DNA from: Clostridia bacterium
Lineage (GTDB): Bacteria > Bacillota > Clostridia > UMGS1883 > UMGS1540
Assembly (NCBI GenBank): GCA_017442155.1
Contig: JAFSAU010000028.1
Span: 1 to 32,842, forward strand
DNA length: 32,842 nt
Direction of reading: 5' to 3'
Below the pieces are notes generated by a model that did no database searches, was not told the origin of the DNA, and saw nothing but the letters and a program-made list of their open reading frames with translations. Each line of letters begins with the position of its first letter. The first letter of the stretch is position 1. This document shows positions 23,833 through 31,280 of this stretch, piece after piece. The position numbers and the translations under genes are program-made.

Positions 23833-24636
23833 ATGCTGAAAACAGAAATGCGGAATCCCCATACCACCCATATTGACCGGATGACCACTGCAGAAATGCT
23901 TGCGGCGATAAACCGGGAAAACTACACCGCCGTAAAGGCTGTGGAGGAAGCGAGCGGTGCCATTGAAAAGGTGATTGACATCACAGCCGCCGCCTTTGCA
24001 AACGGAAAACGGCTGTACATCATCGGTGCCGGCACCAGCGGACGACTGGGTATTCTGGATGCGGCAGAGTGTCCTCCCACCTACGGCGTCCCCCACGACA
24101 CAGTGGTGGGCATCATTGCCGGAGGACACAGCAGCGTGTTCCGAGCCGCTGAAAACGCAGAAGATAACGAAGAAGCAGGTGCCAAAGATATCGATGCCGT
24201 AATGGCAGGCGATGTGGTGATCGGCGTTTCCGTGGCCGGCGGTGCGGCGTATGTGGTCGGTGCCCTGAAAGAGGCCCGGCGGCGCGGAGCTACGGCGGTG
24301 GCCCTTACCTCAAATTATGACTCGCCGATTGAAAAAGTGGCCGATGTGTGCATCGTAACCGACACAGGTGCGGAAGTCGTTACCGGTTCTACGCGCATGA
24401 AAGCCGGGACGGCACACAAGCTGGTGCTGAACGCAATCACCACCTGCGCCATGGTAAAAACCGGCAAGGTATACGAAAATCTGATGATAAATCTGAAGCC
24501 CTCGAATAAGAAACTTACAAAACGGATGCTTTCCATTGTCTGCGACATCTGCGGCTGTGAAGAGGAAGAGGCAGAGGCCCTTCTCACCGCCCACGAATGG
24601 AATATCCGGGCAGCTGTTGAAGCTTACAAAGCATAA
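23833..24636 (+). CDS. murQ: N-acetylmuramic acid 6-phosphate etherase
   Basis: The 267-residue enzyme cleaves the lactyl ether of MurNAc-6P to give GlcNAc-6P and D-lactate during cell-wall sugar salvage. Seen are TEMRNPHTTHIDRM, the SIS-domain sugar-phosphate loop YIIGAGTSGRLGILDAAECPPT with the catalytic Glu, a second conserved acidic site in RAAENAEDN, and GSTRMKAGTAHKLVLNAITT. The UBA-like C-terminal helices are present, but the last ~30 residues found in E. coli MurQ (298 residues) are missing. AAAGGAG precedes the ATG, 14 nt after the kinase gene. Confidence 0.94.
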   Translation: MLKTEMRNPHTTHIDRMTTAEMLAAINRENYTAVKAVEEASGAIEKVIDITAAAFANGKRLYIIGAGTSGRLGILDAAECPPTYGVPHDTVVGIIAGGHSSVFRAAENAEDNEEAGAKDIDAVMAGDVVIGVSVAGGAAYVVGALKEARRRGATAVALTSNYDSPIEKVADVCIVTDTGAEVVTGSTRMKAGTAHKLVLNAITTCAMVKTGKVYENLMINLKPSNKKLTKRMLSIVCDICGCEEEEAEALLTAHEWNIRAAVEAYKA

Positions 24637-24650
24637 GGAGGAACTTTAAA

Positions 24651-26870
24651 ATGACAAAAGCCTATGTGGAAACCCTGGACGGAATCCCTACCCTGATGAT
24701 AGACGGAAAACCCTATTTCGGCAATGCGGTCACGGTGGCTTCCAACCGGGACGGGATTCTGAAGCTGGACGAGGCGTACTACCGTAACCTCGGGCTTTCT
24801 GGCGCACGTATCTTCTTTCTGATTTGCGACACGGAATTTACAAAGCCCGACGCCTACGAATTATTCAGGACCGAAGCAGAAGCCATTCTCCGTGCCGTAC
24901 CGGATGCATACATTATTCCCCGTGTCGGCCTCCAACCCTCCAAGGCCTGGACCGATGCTCACCCGGAGGCCATGGTGCAATGGAATGACGGGAAATACCG
25001 GGAGGCCTATCTGCGGACGGAAAGCTACACCGCCTACATCGGCCCGTATTCCCTGCATTCCGAGGTATGGAGACAAGAAGCAGGAAAGGCTTTGCTGGAT
25101 TTTTGTGAAAAAATTGAAGCCGAGCCCTTCGGCGACAGAATTATCGGTTTTTTCCCTGCGGCCGGAAATACTTCGGAATGGCTGCCCGCCGCCCCGGTAC
25201 TGAATGCCAATGCTGAAGGGGTATATTTTGATACAAGCGAAAACTTCCGGGAGGAGTTCCGGTCGTATCTGACGGAAAAATACGGCGAAAATGCACCCCT
25301 GCCTATTATCCCGGATATGGACGACCGCTACTATCTCCTGGACTTTGACCAGGCTGTGGCAGACCTCAACGGCGGCAGACCGCACCATCCCGCCCCCGGT
25401 GCCCCTACGGAAGGAAAATGCACCGGCTCCTTTGCGGATGTGGAAAAAAAGCCCAGTGCCGTAGATTTCTTTATGGCCTGGGGCGAAGCCACCGCGAAAA
25501 GCGTCCTGTACTTTGCCGGTCTCATTAAGGAACGGTGGCCCCATAAGCTGACGGGCGCATTTTACGCCTATACCCGTTGGGTGCACATGGGAGGCAATTT
25601 TTCCGGTACCATGCGGATTCTGAAGGACGGACGCGTGGACTTTTGTGCCGCACCGGGGGATTACCAGAACCGCCAGCCCGGCGGCTGGGAAGCCCTGCGT
25701 GCGCCGGCAGACAGTCTGCGTATTCATAACATGCTCTTCCTTGCCGAGGATGACACCCGTACCCAGAAGGAAAACCTTTTCTACCGCTCTGCTTACGGCA
25801 TCTATGATGAAAAGGATGCCGAAAGCGTTATGAAACGGAATTTCGGAAAAAATCTGTGCAGCGGGAACTACGCCTGGTGGTTTGACCAGCACCACGGCGG
25901 TGGCCGTTATAACAGCGAAGCCAGCTTCCGGCTGATGCGAAAGCAGTACGAAATCGCGGCAGATGTAACGGCACAGGGTCGGTACAAAAACAACGAAATT
26001 GCCCTGATTTACGATACGGAAAGCCGGATGGCGGCATCACACAATACCTCCCACCACAGCATAACCGTTATGAAAAATTTCTCTCTGGGAAAAATCGGTG
26101 CGCCCTACGACGAATATCTGCTGGAGGATATGGAAAACGAAAATATGCCCGATTACAAACTGTATATTTTCAGTGCGGCCTATATGATGGATGCGAAAAA
26201 AATTGCGTATGTGAAAAGGAAACTGCAGAAAAACCACGCCACTGCACTCTGGCTGTACGGTGCAGGCTATATCAACATGGATGCGGAGCAAAAAATGTGC
26301 TGTGAAAATATGCAGGCACTGACCGGTTTTACCATCCACGCGCTTTCCGACTATGCCTACGACTCCCACTTTAAAATCTGCGGCGATGCGCCCATCACCG
26401 GAAATCTGCAGAGAAATCACATATACGGGCAGGCGGACGCGTTGATGTTCGGACATCAGTTCCTGCACACCTATGAGCCGAGACCATACCTCTGTCCCCT
26501 CTTTTACCTGGAAGATGACGAAACCGGAATTTTCGGGAAATTCTGCGAGGGCGGCCGGGCGGCCGCGGCTGTAAAGGAATTCGAGGGCTTTACCTCCGTC
26601 TGGTGCGGTGCAAAATATCTGCAATATGATTTCATCCGCGCAATGGCGCTTTTTGCCGGCTGTCACATTTTCTCGATGGACGGAGATGTGATTTATGAGG
26701 GAAGCGGATATCTGACAATCCATTCTACCTGTGGCGGTCATAAAACCATCGCTTTGAAAAAAGCATGTTCGCCGTATGAAGTCTACGAAGAAAAAGCCTA
26801 CGGAGAGGAGACCGATACCATAGAACTGGATATGGATGAAGGACAGACTAAAATGTTTCTTCTGCGTTAA
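24651..26870 (+). CDS. Orphan glycoside-hydrolase-like protein (GH42-like TIM barrel)
   Basis: The 739-residue product has no signal peptide. It looks like a clan GH-A barrel with a GH42-type trimerisation-like middle domain. Candidate catalytic residues are E176 in AAGNTSEW (acid/base) and E366 in FLAEDDTRTQ (nucleophile). The S-x-R-x-H/AE-DTRT context recurs in poorly characterised beta-galactosidase-like families. A Rossmann-like segment starts near EIALIYDTESRMA (about residue 446), and the protein closes with a small beta-domain. AGGAGG precedes the ATG, 14 nt after murQ, so it is the third gene of the operon. That suggests a cytoplasmic hydrolase for a MurNAc/GlcNAc-containing or other amino-sugar oligosaccharide. 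I cannot assign a CAZy family with certainty. Confidence 0.65.
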   Translation: MTKAYVETLDGIPTLMIDGKPYFGNAVTVASNRDGILKLDEAYYRNLGLSGARIFFLICDTEFTKPDAYELFRTEAEAILRAVPDAYIIPRVGLQPSKAWTDAHPEAMVQWNDGKYREAYLRTESYTAYIGPYSLHSEVWRQEAGKALLDFCEKIEAEPFGDRIIGFFPAAGNTSEWLPAAPVLNANAEGVYFDTSENFREEFRSYLTEKYGENAPLPIIPDMDDRYYLLDFDQAVADLNGGRPHHPAPGAPTEGKCTGSFADVEKKPSAVDFFMAWGEATAKSVLYFAGLIKERWPHKLTGAFYAYTRWVHMGGNFSGTMRILKDGRVDFCAAPGDYQNRQPGGWEALRAPADSLRIHNMLFLAEDDTRTQKENLFYRSAYGIYDEKDAESVMKRNFGKNLCSGNYAWWFDQHHGGGRYNSEASFRLMRKQYEIAADVTAQGRYKNNEIALIYDTESRMAASHNTSHHSITVMKNFSLGKIGAPYDEYLLEDMENENMPDYKLYIFSAAYMMDAKKIAYVKRKLQKNHATALWLYGAGYINMDAEQKMCCENMQALTGFTIHALSDYAYDSHFKICGDAPITGNLQRNHIYGQADALMFGHQFLHTYEPRPYLCPLFYLEDDETGIFGKFCEGGRAAAAVKEFEGFTSVWCGAKYLQYDFIRAMALFAGCHIFSMDGDVIYEGSGYLTIHSTCGGHKTIALKKACSPYEVYEEKAYGEETDTIELDMDEGQTKMFLLR

Positions 26871-26928
26871 TCCAAAATCCTGCATAATTCCGCTAACTGC
26901 GGAACCCCCAAAACGCTGAAAGACAAAA

Positions 26929-26977
26929 AAGACAAGGGGACGGTTCTCTAAAGACAATAGAACCGTCCCCTTGTCTT
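26929..26977 (+). repeat. Perfect 19-bp hairpin repeat
   Basis: AAGACAAGGGGACGGTTCT (26929-26947) is perfectly complementary to 26959-26977, leaving an 11-nt loop. The right half recurs at 22068-22094. It is REP-like. It lies about 60 nt after the glycoside-hydrolase-like gene and may act as its transcript end, but no T run follows. Confidence 0.75.
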
Positions 26978-26980
26978 CGT

Positions 26981-27096
26981 CTTCCGGGGTCCCCCAAAAA
27001 ACTATTGCTTTTTTGGGGAAAAGGAAGAGCAAGGAAGTGAACGGATGTTTTCGCCATACGGCGGAAACGGAGTCAAACACACTTTGCTCTGACGTG
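26981..27096 (+). repeat. Structured ~117-nt repeat, copy A
   Basis: This copy matches 30758-30874 in the same orientation with about five substitutions plus a changed hairpin loop. Three foldable parts are shared: a CCCCCAAAAAA/TTTTTTGGGG hairpin, an outer stem AGAGCAA-(3-nt bulge)-AGTG pairing with CACTTTGCTCT, and inside it GTTTTCGCC/GGCGGAAAC. On the minus strand both copies give similar open frames (DSVSAVWRKHP...), which I take as by-products of the repeat. It starts 3 nt after the hairpin repeat. The stretch 26871-27182 otherwise contains only the TetR promoter region. Confidence 0.8.
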
Positions 27097-27135
27097 CATT
27101 ATAAAGAATTTTCAGAAAAATATTGACATTTTTTA

Positions 27136-27158
27136 TGCTATAATTCGGTTATGACCGA
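27136..27158 (+). promoter_or_regulatory. Extended -10 promoter and palindromic operator of the TetR-type gene
   Basis: TGCTATAAT (27136-27144) is an extended -10 element. The nearby TTGACA at 27123 is only 10 bp away and cannot serve as its -35. Immediately downstream, TCGGT-TATG-ACCGA (27145-27158) is a perfect 5-bp inverted repeat at the likely transcription start, a good place for autorepression by the TetR-type product. Confidence 0.55.
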
Positions 27159-27182
27159 GAAGTAATATGAGGTGTGAACAAG

Positions 27183-27863
27183 ATGATAAATAGTATTGTA
27201 GAAAGAAACCGATTTTCTTCGCCTATAACAACGACGGAAAAGAAGATATTACAAACCGCAATTCGTTTATTTCTGGAGAACGGCTATTCGGGGACAACCC
27301 TTAAAATGATAAGTCAGGAATGTGGACTGCGGCAAGGAACCATTGCATATCATTTTCATACGAAGGAAGATATGCTTTACTACCTGATACAAGCCCTGAC
27401 AGAATTTCACGGCGGCATCATAGATAACAGCCTTGATAATACAAAGGATACGCTGTATTCCTATGCGACTGAAATTGCAATTCAGATTGCGCTTTGCGAA
27501 ACAAACCGCAAGGCATGGGATTTATATTACAGTGCATATTCCCAGTTCAAAACCTTTGAGTTTATAAAGAACTGGGCGGCAAAAGAACATAGCGTTTTGT
27601 TTGCCCAAAGATTGCCCCATTGGAAAGAAAGTGATTTTGCTGAAAAGGAACATATTGCAAGCGGCATAGAGCTTGCCGTTTTCTATGCACCTTGCGACAG
27701 ATACTTTACGCTCGAAAAGAAAATATCACTTACCCTTGACAGTATGATGCTTTTGTATAATGTACCGGAAGAAGAACGAAAACAAACCATCGAAAAAATA
27801 TTACAGCTTGACTATGTGAAAATCGGCGAGGAAATGTTTTCTAAATTCGTTTCACGAATTTAA
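27183..27863 (+). CDS. TetR/AcrR-family transcriptional regulator
   Basis: The 226-residue product has an N-terminal TetR helix-turn-helix (KKILQTAIRLFLENGYSGTTLKMISQECGLRQGTIAYHFHTKEDML, about residues 19-65) and an all-helical ligand-binding half of unknown specificity. I start at ATG 27183 with AGGTG 8 nt upstream; a GTG at 27174 is too close to it. A palindrome over its own promoter suggests autorepression. The neighbouring secreted protein gene lies 71 nt downstream in the same direction and may be under its control. Confidence 0.88.
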   Translation: MINSIVERNRFSSPITTTEKKILQTAIRLFLENGYSGTTLKMISQECGLRQGTIAYHFHTKEDMLYYLIQALTEFHGGIIDNSLDNTKDTLYSYATEIAIQIALCETNRKAWDLYYSAYSQFKTFEFIKNWAAKEHSVLFAQRLPHWKESDFAEKEHIASGIELAVFYAPCDRYFTLEKKISLTLDSMMLLYNVPEEERKQTIEKILQLDYVKIGEEMFSKFVSRI

Positions 27864-27934
27864 AAAATGCGAAGTGCAAAATTCGGAGAAGTGATAATTT
27901 GGTATTTTACATGTAAAAGAACGGAGTGATTTTT

Positions 27935-29332
27935 ATGATGAAAACAAAAAGGGTTTTAGGTATACTTCTCATACTAACAATGACACTATCCTTTTTACCG
28001 ACGTTCACATTGACGGTAAGTGCGGCGGTAACACCACAGAAGGTAACTTCCTCCAATTATGCAAGTCTTGGCTTTTCAGACAGTGAATGGAAAAGTTTTG
28101 AAGGCTTTTATGTAATTCATTCCATAGAGGAACTGGAAGGGTACCGTAATCTTATCAATACCAAAAAGACGGCTATGAATGCTGTTTTAAGACAAAATAT
28201 AGATCTCAGCAGCCACACATGGGTGCCGATTTCAAACGAATACGGTGGCATATTTGATGGCAATGCATGTGAAATATCCTATATGAATAATGGCATAAAC
28301 GGGTATGCGTCTAATTTTGTCGGTTTGTTCGGCAACATTGAGAATATGACTGTGAAGAATGTACGTATAAGCAGATCAAAGATTTACGGAAACAGTTACA
28401 TGGGTATGATTGCAGGGCGGGCTTATAACTGTAATATTTTAAATTGTTATATGGATACCGGATGTTATGTTGAATCCGGTAACCCGCAAAACAAAACAAT
28501 CGATCCTGATGCGGTGAACGTAGGTGGTGTCGTAGGAGAAGCGGCGGGTTCAACGATTACAGATTGTGTTTTCCTGGGATATATGAATGCTGCAAACACA
28601 AATACAACCTGTGGACTTATAGTAGGCAACGGCGGTACTGTAACGAATTGTGCCTATTCTACCATTCTCAAATCGACTCGTATGGGAACGAATGGAATCG
28701 GTTTAAGTACATTAAAATTTAGTATTGGTACTTTGAGTTACCATGGGTCAACAGATACTGACCCGTTTGCACATTGTTTTTCGGATATAACACAAATAGC
28801 AAGCTATACTTGTAAGTACATGCACAGAACGGCGTATACGAATCCGAAGTGCGACGAAACCGGATATGACTCGAGAGATATTTGTATGTTTTGCGGCGAC
28901 TTTAAGGGCGGCACAGTTGCTGCTTCCGAGCACAAATATTTGAAGGATTGTTCCGAATACTGCGACAAATGCGATGCAAAAAGAGATACCACGGTAAGCC
29001 ACAGTTATTCCAATGATTGTGACGAGGTGTGTAACGAATGTAGCGAAATAAGAACTGTAGAACACAAGTATTCCACGGCTACCTGTACGACACCGGAAAC
29101 TTGCACGGCATGCGGTGCAACAGGTAAACTTGACAAGGATAACCATACCAAAGAAGCAGTAAACGGCGTATATCCTTGCTGTAATGCATATCAAAAACCC
29201 ACGCTTAAAAACGGTTACTACCAAATCGAAAACGCAGGAAATCTTTATTGGTTTGCAAACTATATCAATACTGTAGACAGAACGGCAAACGCCGCTTTGA
29301 CAGCCGACATCGACCTTGAAGGAAAGCCCTGA
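27935..29332 (+). CDS. Secreted GLUG/Cys-rich surface protein, 5' part of a frameshifted gene
   Basis: This 465-residue frame starts MMKTKRVLGILLILTMTLSF, a signal peptide cleaved near VSAA (about residue 30). ACGGAG lies 8 nt before the ATG. The mature part has GLUG-type beta-repeats (FVGLFGNIENMTVKNV, NVGGVVGEAAGSTITDC) and then four C-x2-C knuckle pairs separated by HxY segments (about residues 310-405: CMFC, CDKC, CNEC, CTAC), a possible metal-binding module. It ends at TGA 29330-29332 in the middle of an ADIDLEGKP segment that clearly continues as DGTGRKWTPIGS in the +1 frame. The intact product would be about 862 residues. It is probably a cell-surface or adhesin-like protein; no wall anchor is seen. 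Confidence 0.75.
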   Translation: MMKTKRVLGILLILTMTLSFLPTFTLTVSAAVTPQKVTSSNYASLGFSDSEWKSFEGFYVIHSIEELEGYRNLINTKKTAMNAVLRQNIDLSSHTWVPISNEYGGIFDGNACEISYMNNGINGYASNFVGLFGNIENMTVKNVRISRSKIYGNSYMGMIAGRAYNCNILNCYMDTGCYVESGNPQNKTIDPDAVNVGGVVGEAAGSTITDCVFLGYMNAANTNTTCGLIVGNGGTVTNCAYSTILKSTRMGTNGIGLSTLKFSIGTLSYHGSTDTDPFAHCFSDITQIASYTCKYMHRTAYTNPKCDETGYDSRDICMFCGDFKGGTVAASEHKYLKDCSEYCDKCDAKRDTTVSHSYSNDCDEVCNECSEIRTVEHKYSTATCTTPETCTACGATGKLDKDNHTKEAVNGVYPCCNAYQKPTLKNGYYQIENAGNLYWFANYINTVDRTANAALTADIDLEGKP

Positions 29333-30524
29333 CGGCACAGGCAGAAAGTGGACGCCTATCGGTTCAACAGGCGAGAAAAACAACAACTTCCGGGGTCATT
29401 TTGACGGAAAAAATCATATAATCACAAATCTTTATATTGATATGCAAAGAGCAGGGCTTGGTCTCTTCGGAGAAGTACGCCTTGGTACTGTAGAAAACTT
29501 CACCATTTACGGTGATGTGAAGCTCAGTTCTGATTGCAGCTACGTTGGCGGTGTTATCGGCTCTGCACCCGGCGCAAACGGCACGGATGTTCCCGACCAC
29601 AACGGTGCAACAATCAGAAACATCACATCTTATGTGAATGTAATCCTCGGTGAAGGCTCTCACGGCGCAAGCTATGTGGGCGGCTTTATGGGGTATGCCA
29701 ATCACGAAACGCTGATTGAAAATTGCGCCTGGTACGGTACATTAGACCTTGGCCCATATCGAGCGGATAGCGGTGTCGGCGGTCTTGTGGGTAAGGCGCA
29801 GGAAAACTCCAATGTGACAATTCGTAACTGTGCAGCTTACGGCACCATAAAGACCTCCTATAAAAGCGGAACTTACAACAATAACGATACCATTTTCATC
29901 GGTGGTCTCCTGTCCTTCAGCGCAGACGGCGCAAAGACAACCCTTGAAAATAACCTCTGGGCAGGTAAGTTCATGGATGACACCGACCTTGGCGACAAGG
30001 CGCATATCTCTGCTTTCGGTACGTTACGCGGTGGAGAAACTGTGAAAAACTGCTACGCACTTAACACTGCACCTTACATCACAACGGAAAACCAAAATAC
30101 CAAAGGCATTACTTCTGTGACTGCACAGCAGCTTGCAAGCGGCGAGGTTTCGTATCTTCTCGGCTCTGCTTGGGGACAGGATTTATCGAAGGAGAATTCA
30201 CTTCCTGCACCTGCCGGTGCAAAGGTATTTAAATATGCGGACGGCTATTCAAATGAATTAAAGTTTGGCTTTGCCGATTACACGACGGAAGGTGCGAGCG
30301 TAAATATTCCGACAGCCGGAACATATACACTCGTTTTTGCAGATTATGAGGGCAAAAAACTCCTGGATATTGACATTGTAACCTTTTCCGTAACGGCTGA
30401 TGAAATCGGAGAAATAACAAAAGCAAGTGTAAAAGGCGTTGCAATCGGCACAGGCGATAAAATTATGCTACGGCAGGGTATGATAAATCTTGCACCGCTT
30501 TGTAGTGCGTATATAGTGAAATAA
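29316..30524 (+). CDS. GLUG-repeat surface protein, 3' part in the +1 frame
   Basis: This frame continues the preceding protein after the 29330 stop; genuine homology begins at 29331 (DGTGRKWTPIGS, then NNFRGHFDGKNHIITNLYID). It carries further GLUG motifs (LGLFGEVRLGTVENFTIYG, YVGGVIGSAPG, GVGGLVGKAQ) and a beta-rich C-terminal region (TYTLVFADYEGKKL). The TTG at 29316 is not a real start, since no ribosome site fits it, so this half needs frameshifting or is dead. It ends MINLAPLCSAYIVK without a transmembrane or sorting signal, so the 3' end may also be shortened. Confidence 0.65.
   Translation: MKESPDGTGRKWTPIGSTGEKNNNFRGHFDGKNHIITNLYIDMQRAGLGLFGEVRLGTVENFTIYGDVKLSSDCSYVGGVIGSAPGANGTDVPDHNGATIRNITSYVNVILGEGSHGASYVGGFMGYANHETLIENCAWYGTLDLGPYRADSGVGGLVGKAQENSNVTIRNCAAYGTIKTSYKSGTYNNNDTIFIGGLLSFSADGAKTTLENNLWAGKFMDDTDLGDKAHISAFGTLRGGETVKNCYALNTAPYITTENQNTKGITSVTAQQLASGEVSYLLGSAWGQDLSKENSLPAPAGAKVFKYADGYSNELKFGFADYTTEGASVNIPTAGTYTLVFADYEGKKLLDIDIVTFSVTADEIGEITKASVKGVAIGTGDKIMLRQGMINLAPLCSAYIVK
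29319..29333 (+). other. Candidate +1 frameshift site (prfB-like arrangement)
   Basis: An in-frame Shine-Dalgarno-like AAGGA (29319-29323) is followed after 3 nt by CCC TGA C (29327-29333). Slippage of tRNA-Pro from CCC to CCT would skip T29330 and restore the downstream frame. The release-factor-2 gene uses the same layout: SD, 3 nt, CTT TGA C. A simple one-base insertion (mutation or sequencing error) is the plain alternative. Confidence 0.4.
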
Positions 30525-30623
30525 TTTCTTGTAGAAATTGTGAAATTAAAAGCTGTCGCTTTCAGTGACATGAACTGCGCCATTATTTGCGAAGAAATAT
30601 TTCACACACTAAAAGGCGTATTT

Positions 30624-30720
30624 CGTTAAGAAAAGCATCGACAATGTCGATGCTTTTCTCAACGAATGATATGATTTTACTGTCAGCATATTTTCAAATG
30701 AATTGACAACTTCGTTGTCA
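30624..30720. repeat. Short hairpin array with ATGA(A/T)TATG/ATTG spacers
   Basis: A near-perfect 20-bp inverted repeat (30624-30643 with 30645-30664, core AAGCATCGACA) is followed by ATGATATG, a degenerate middle segment, ATGAATTG, the hairpin TGACAAC-TTC-GTTGTCA (30704-30720) and another ATGAATTG. It has the look of a modular palindromic repeat, not a terminator, since no T run follows on either strand. It occupies most of the 30525-30757 gap, in which I see no gene. Confidence 0.5.
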
Positions 30721-30757
30721 TGAATTGGCTGCAGTATCCAAACTTTCTTCATTAGGA

Positions 30758-30874
30758 CTTCCGGGGTCCCCCAAAAAAGCAATGGCTTTTTTGGGGAAAA
30801 GGAAGAGCAAGGGAGTGGACGGATGTTTTCGCCATACGGCGGAAACAGAGTCATACGCACTTTGCTCTGACGTG
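30758..30874 (+). repeat. Structured ~117-nt repeat, copy B
   Basis: Same element as 26981-27096, keeping both arms of the outer AGAGCAA...TTTGCTCT stem and of the inner GTTTTCGCC/GGCGGAAAC stem. Its last two bases coincide with the first bases of the tmRNA CCA end on the other strand. The repeat therefore stops exactly at the ssrA 3' boundary. Confidence 0.8.
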
Positions 30875-31219
30875 GTGGAGGCGGCGGGAGTTGAACCCGC
30901 GTCCGAAAACATATTCACAAGAGCTTCTCCGAGCGCAGTTTATGGTCAGAATTCCCGCCTCCATGAGTCCACAAACAACCTCACAGATTTGGTAGCTTCA
31001 TTATGCATGCCTGCGGCAAAGCTTACGCAGGTCACGTTCACTGCTAAGTCACGCCCTATCCCGTGCCGCAGTACTCACGGGCAGGACGGCAGCTTTAATT
31101 AAGCTGCAAAAGCTAACTTATTATTGTCGCTTAAAATTTAAAGTTTGGGTTTTTTAAGAGGCACCCACCTCTGCTCGCTGCTCCGGCTTCAACATCCCCG
31201 TCGAAACCGTTACGCCCCC
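30873..31219 (-). ncRNA. ssrA: Transfer-messenger RNA (tmRNA)
   Basis: The 347-nt leftward RNA begins GGGGGCGTAACGGTTTCGAC and ends GGTTCAACTCCCGCCGCC plus TCCACCA; the 5' GGGGGCG and 3' CGCCTCC form the tRNA-like acceptor arm. An internal tag frame at 31099-31131 reads SDNNKLAFAA then TAA, the hydrophobic LAFAA ending being recognised by ClpXP-type proteases. The resume codon (AGC) is my best reading; GAC is possible. tmRNA with SmpB frees ribosomes stalled on broken mRNA. Confidence 0.96.
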
Positions 31220-31280
31220 ATATGAGACCGCACAGAAAGTGCAGTCTATTTATTTTATCCTGACTTGTTCGTTTTTATTC

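Noticed and set aside
24861..25895. Minus-strand frame of 344 codons opposite the glycoside-hydrolase-like gene
   Set aside because: Antisense shadow with no ribosome site; the plus frame has coherent catalytic motifs and operon spacing.
26037..27080. Minus-strand frame of 347 codons spanning the end of the glycoside-hydrolase-like gene and repeat copy A
   Set aside because: Its first ~30 residues come from the repeat and reappear at copy B; the rest is antisense to a supported gene, with no ribosome site.
27123..27144. TTGACA and TATAAT upstream of the TetR gene as a classical promoter
   Set aside because: The two boxes are only 10 bp apart; the TATAAT is better read as an extended -10 element.
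30718..30918. Short frames through repeat copy B and the tmRNA 3' end on both strands
   Set aside because: They are produced by the repeat and the RNA gene; similar frames are common false calls next to tmRNA.
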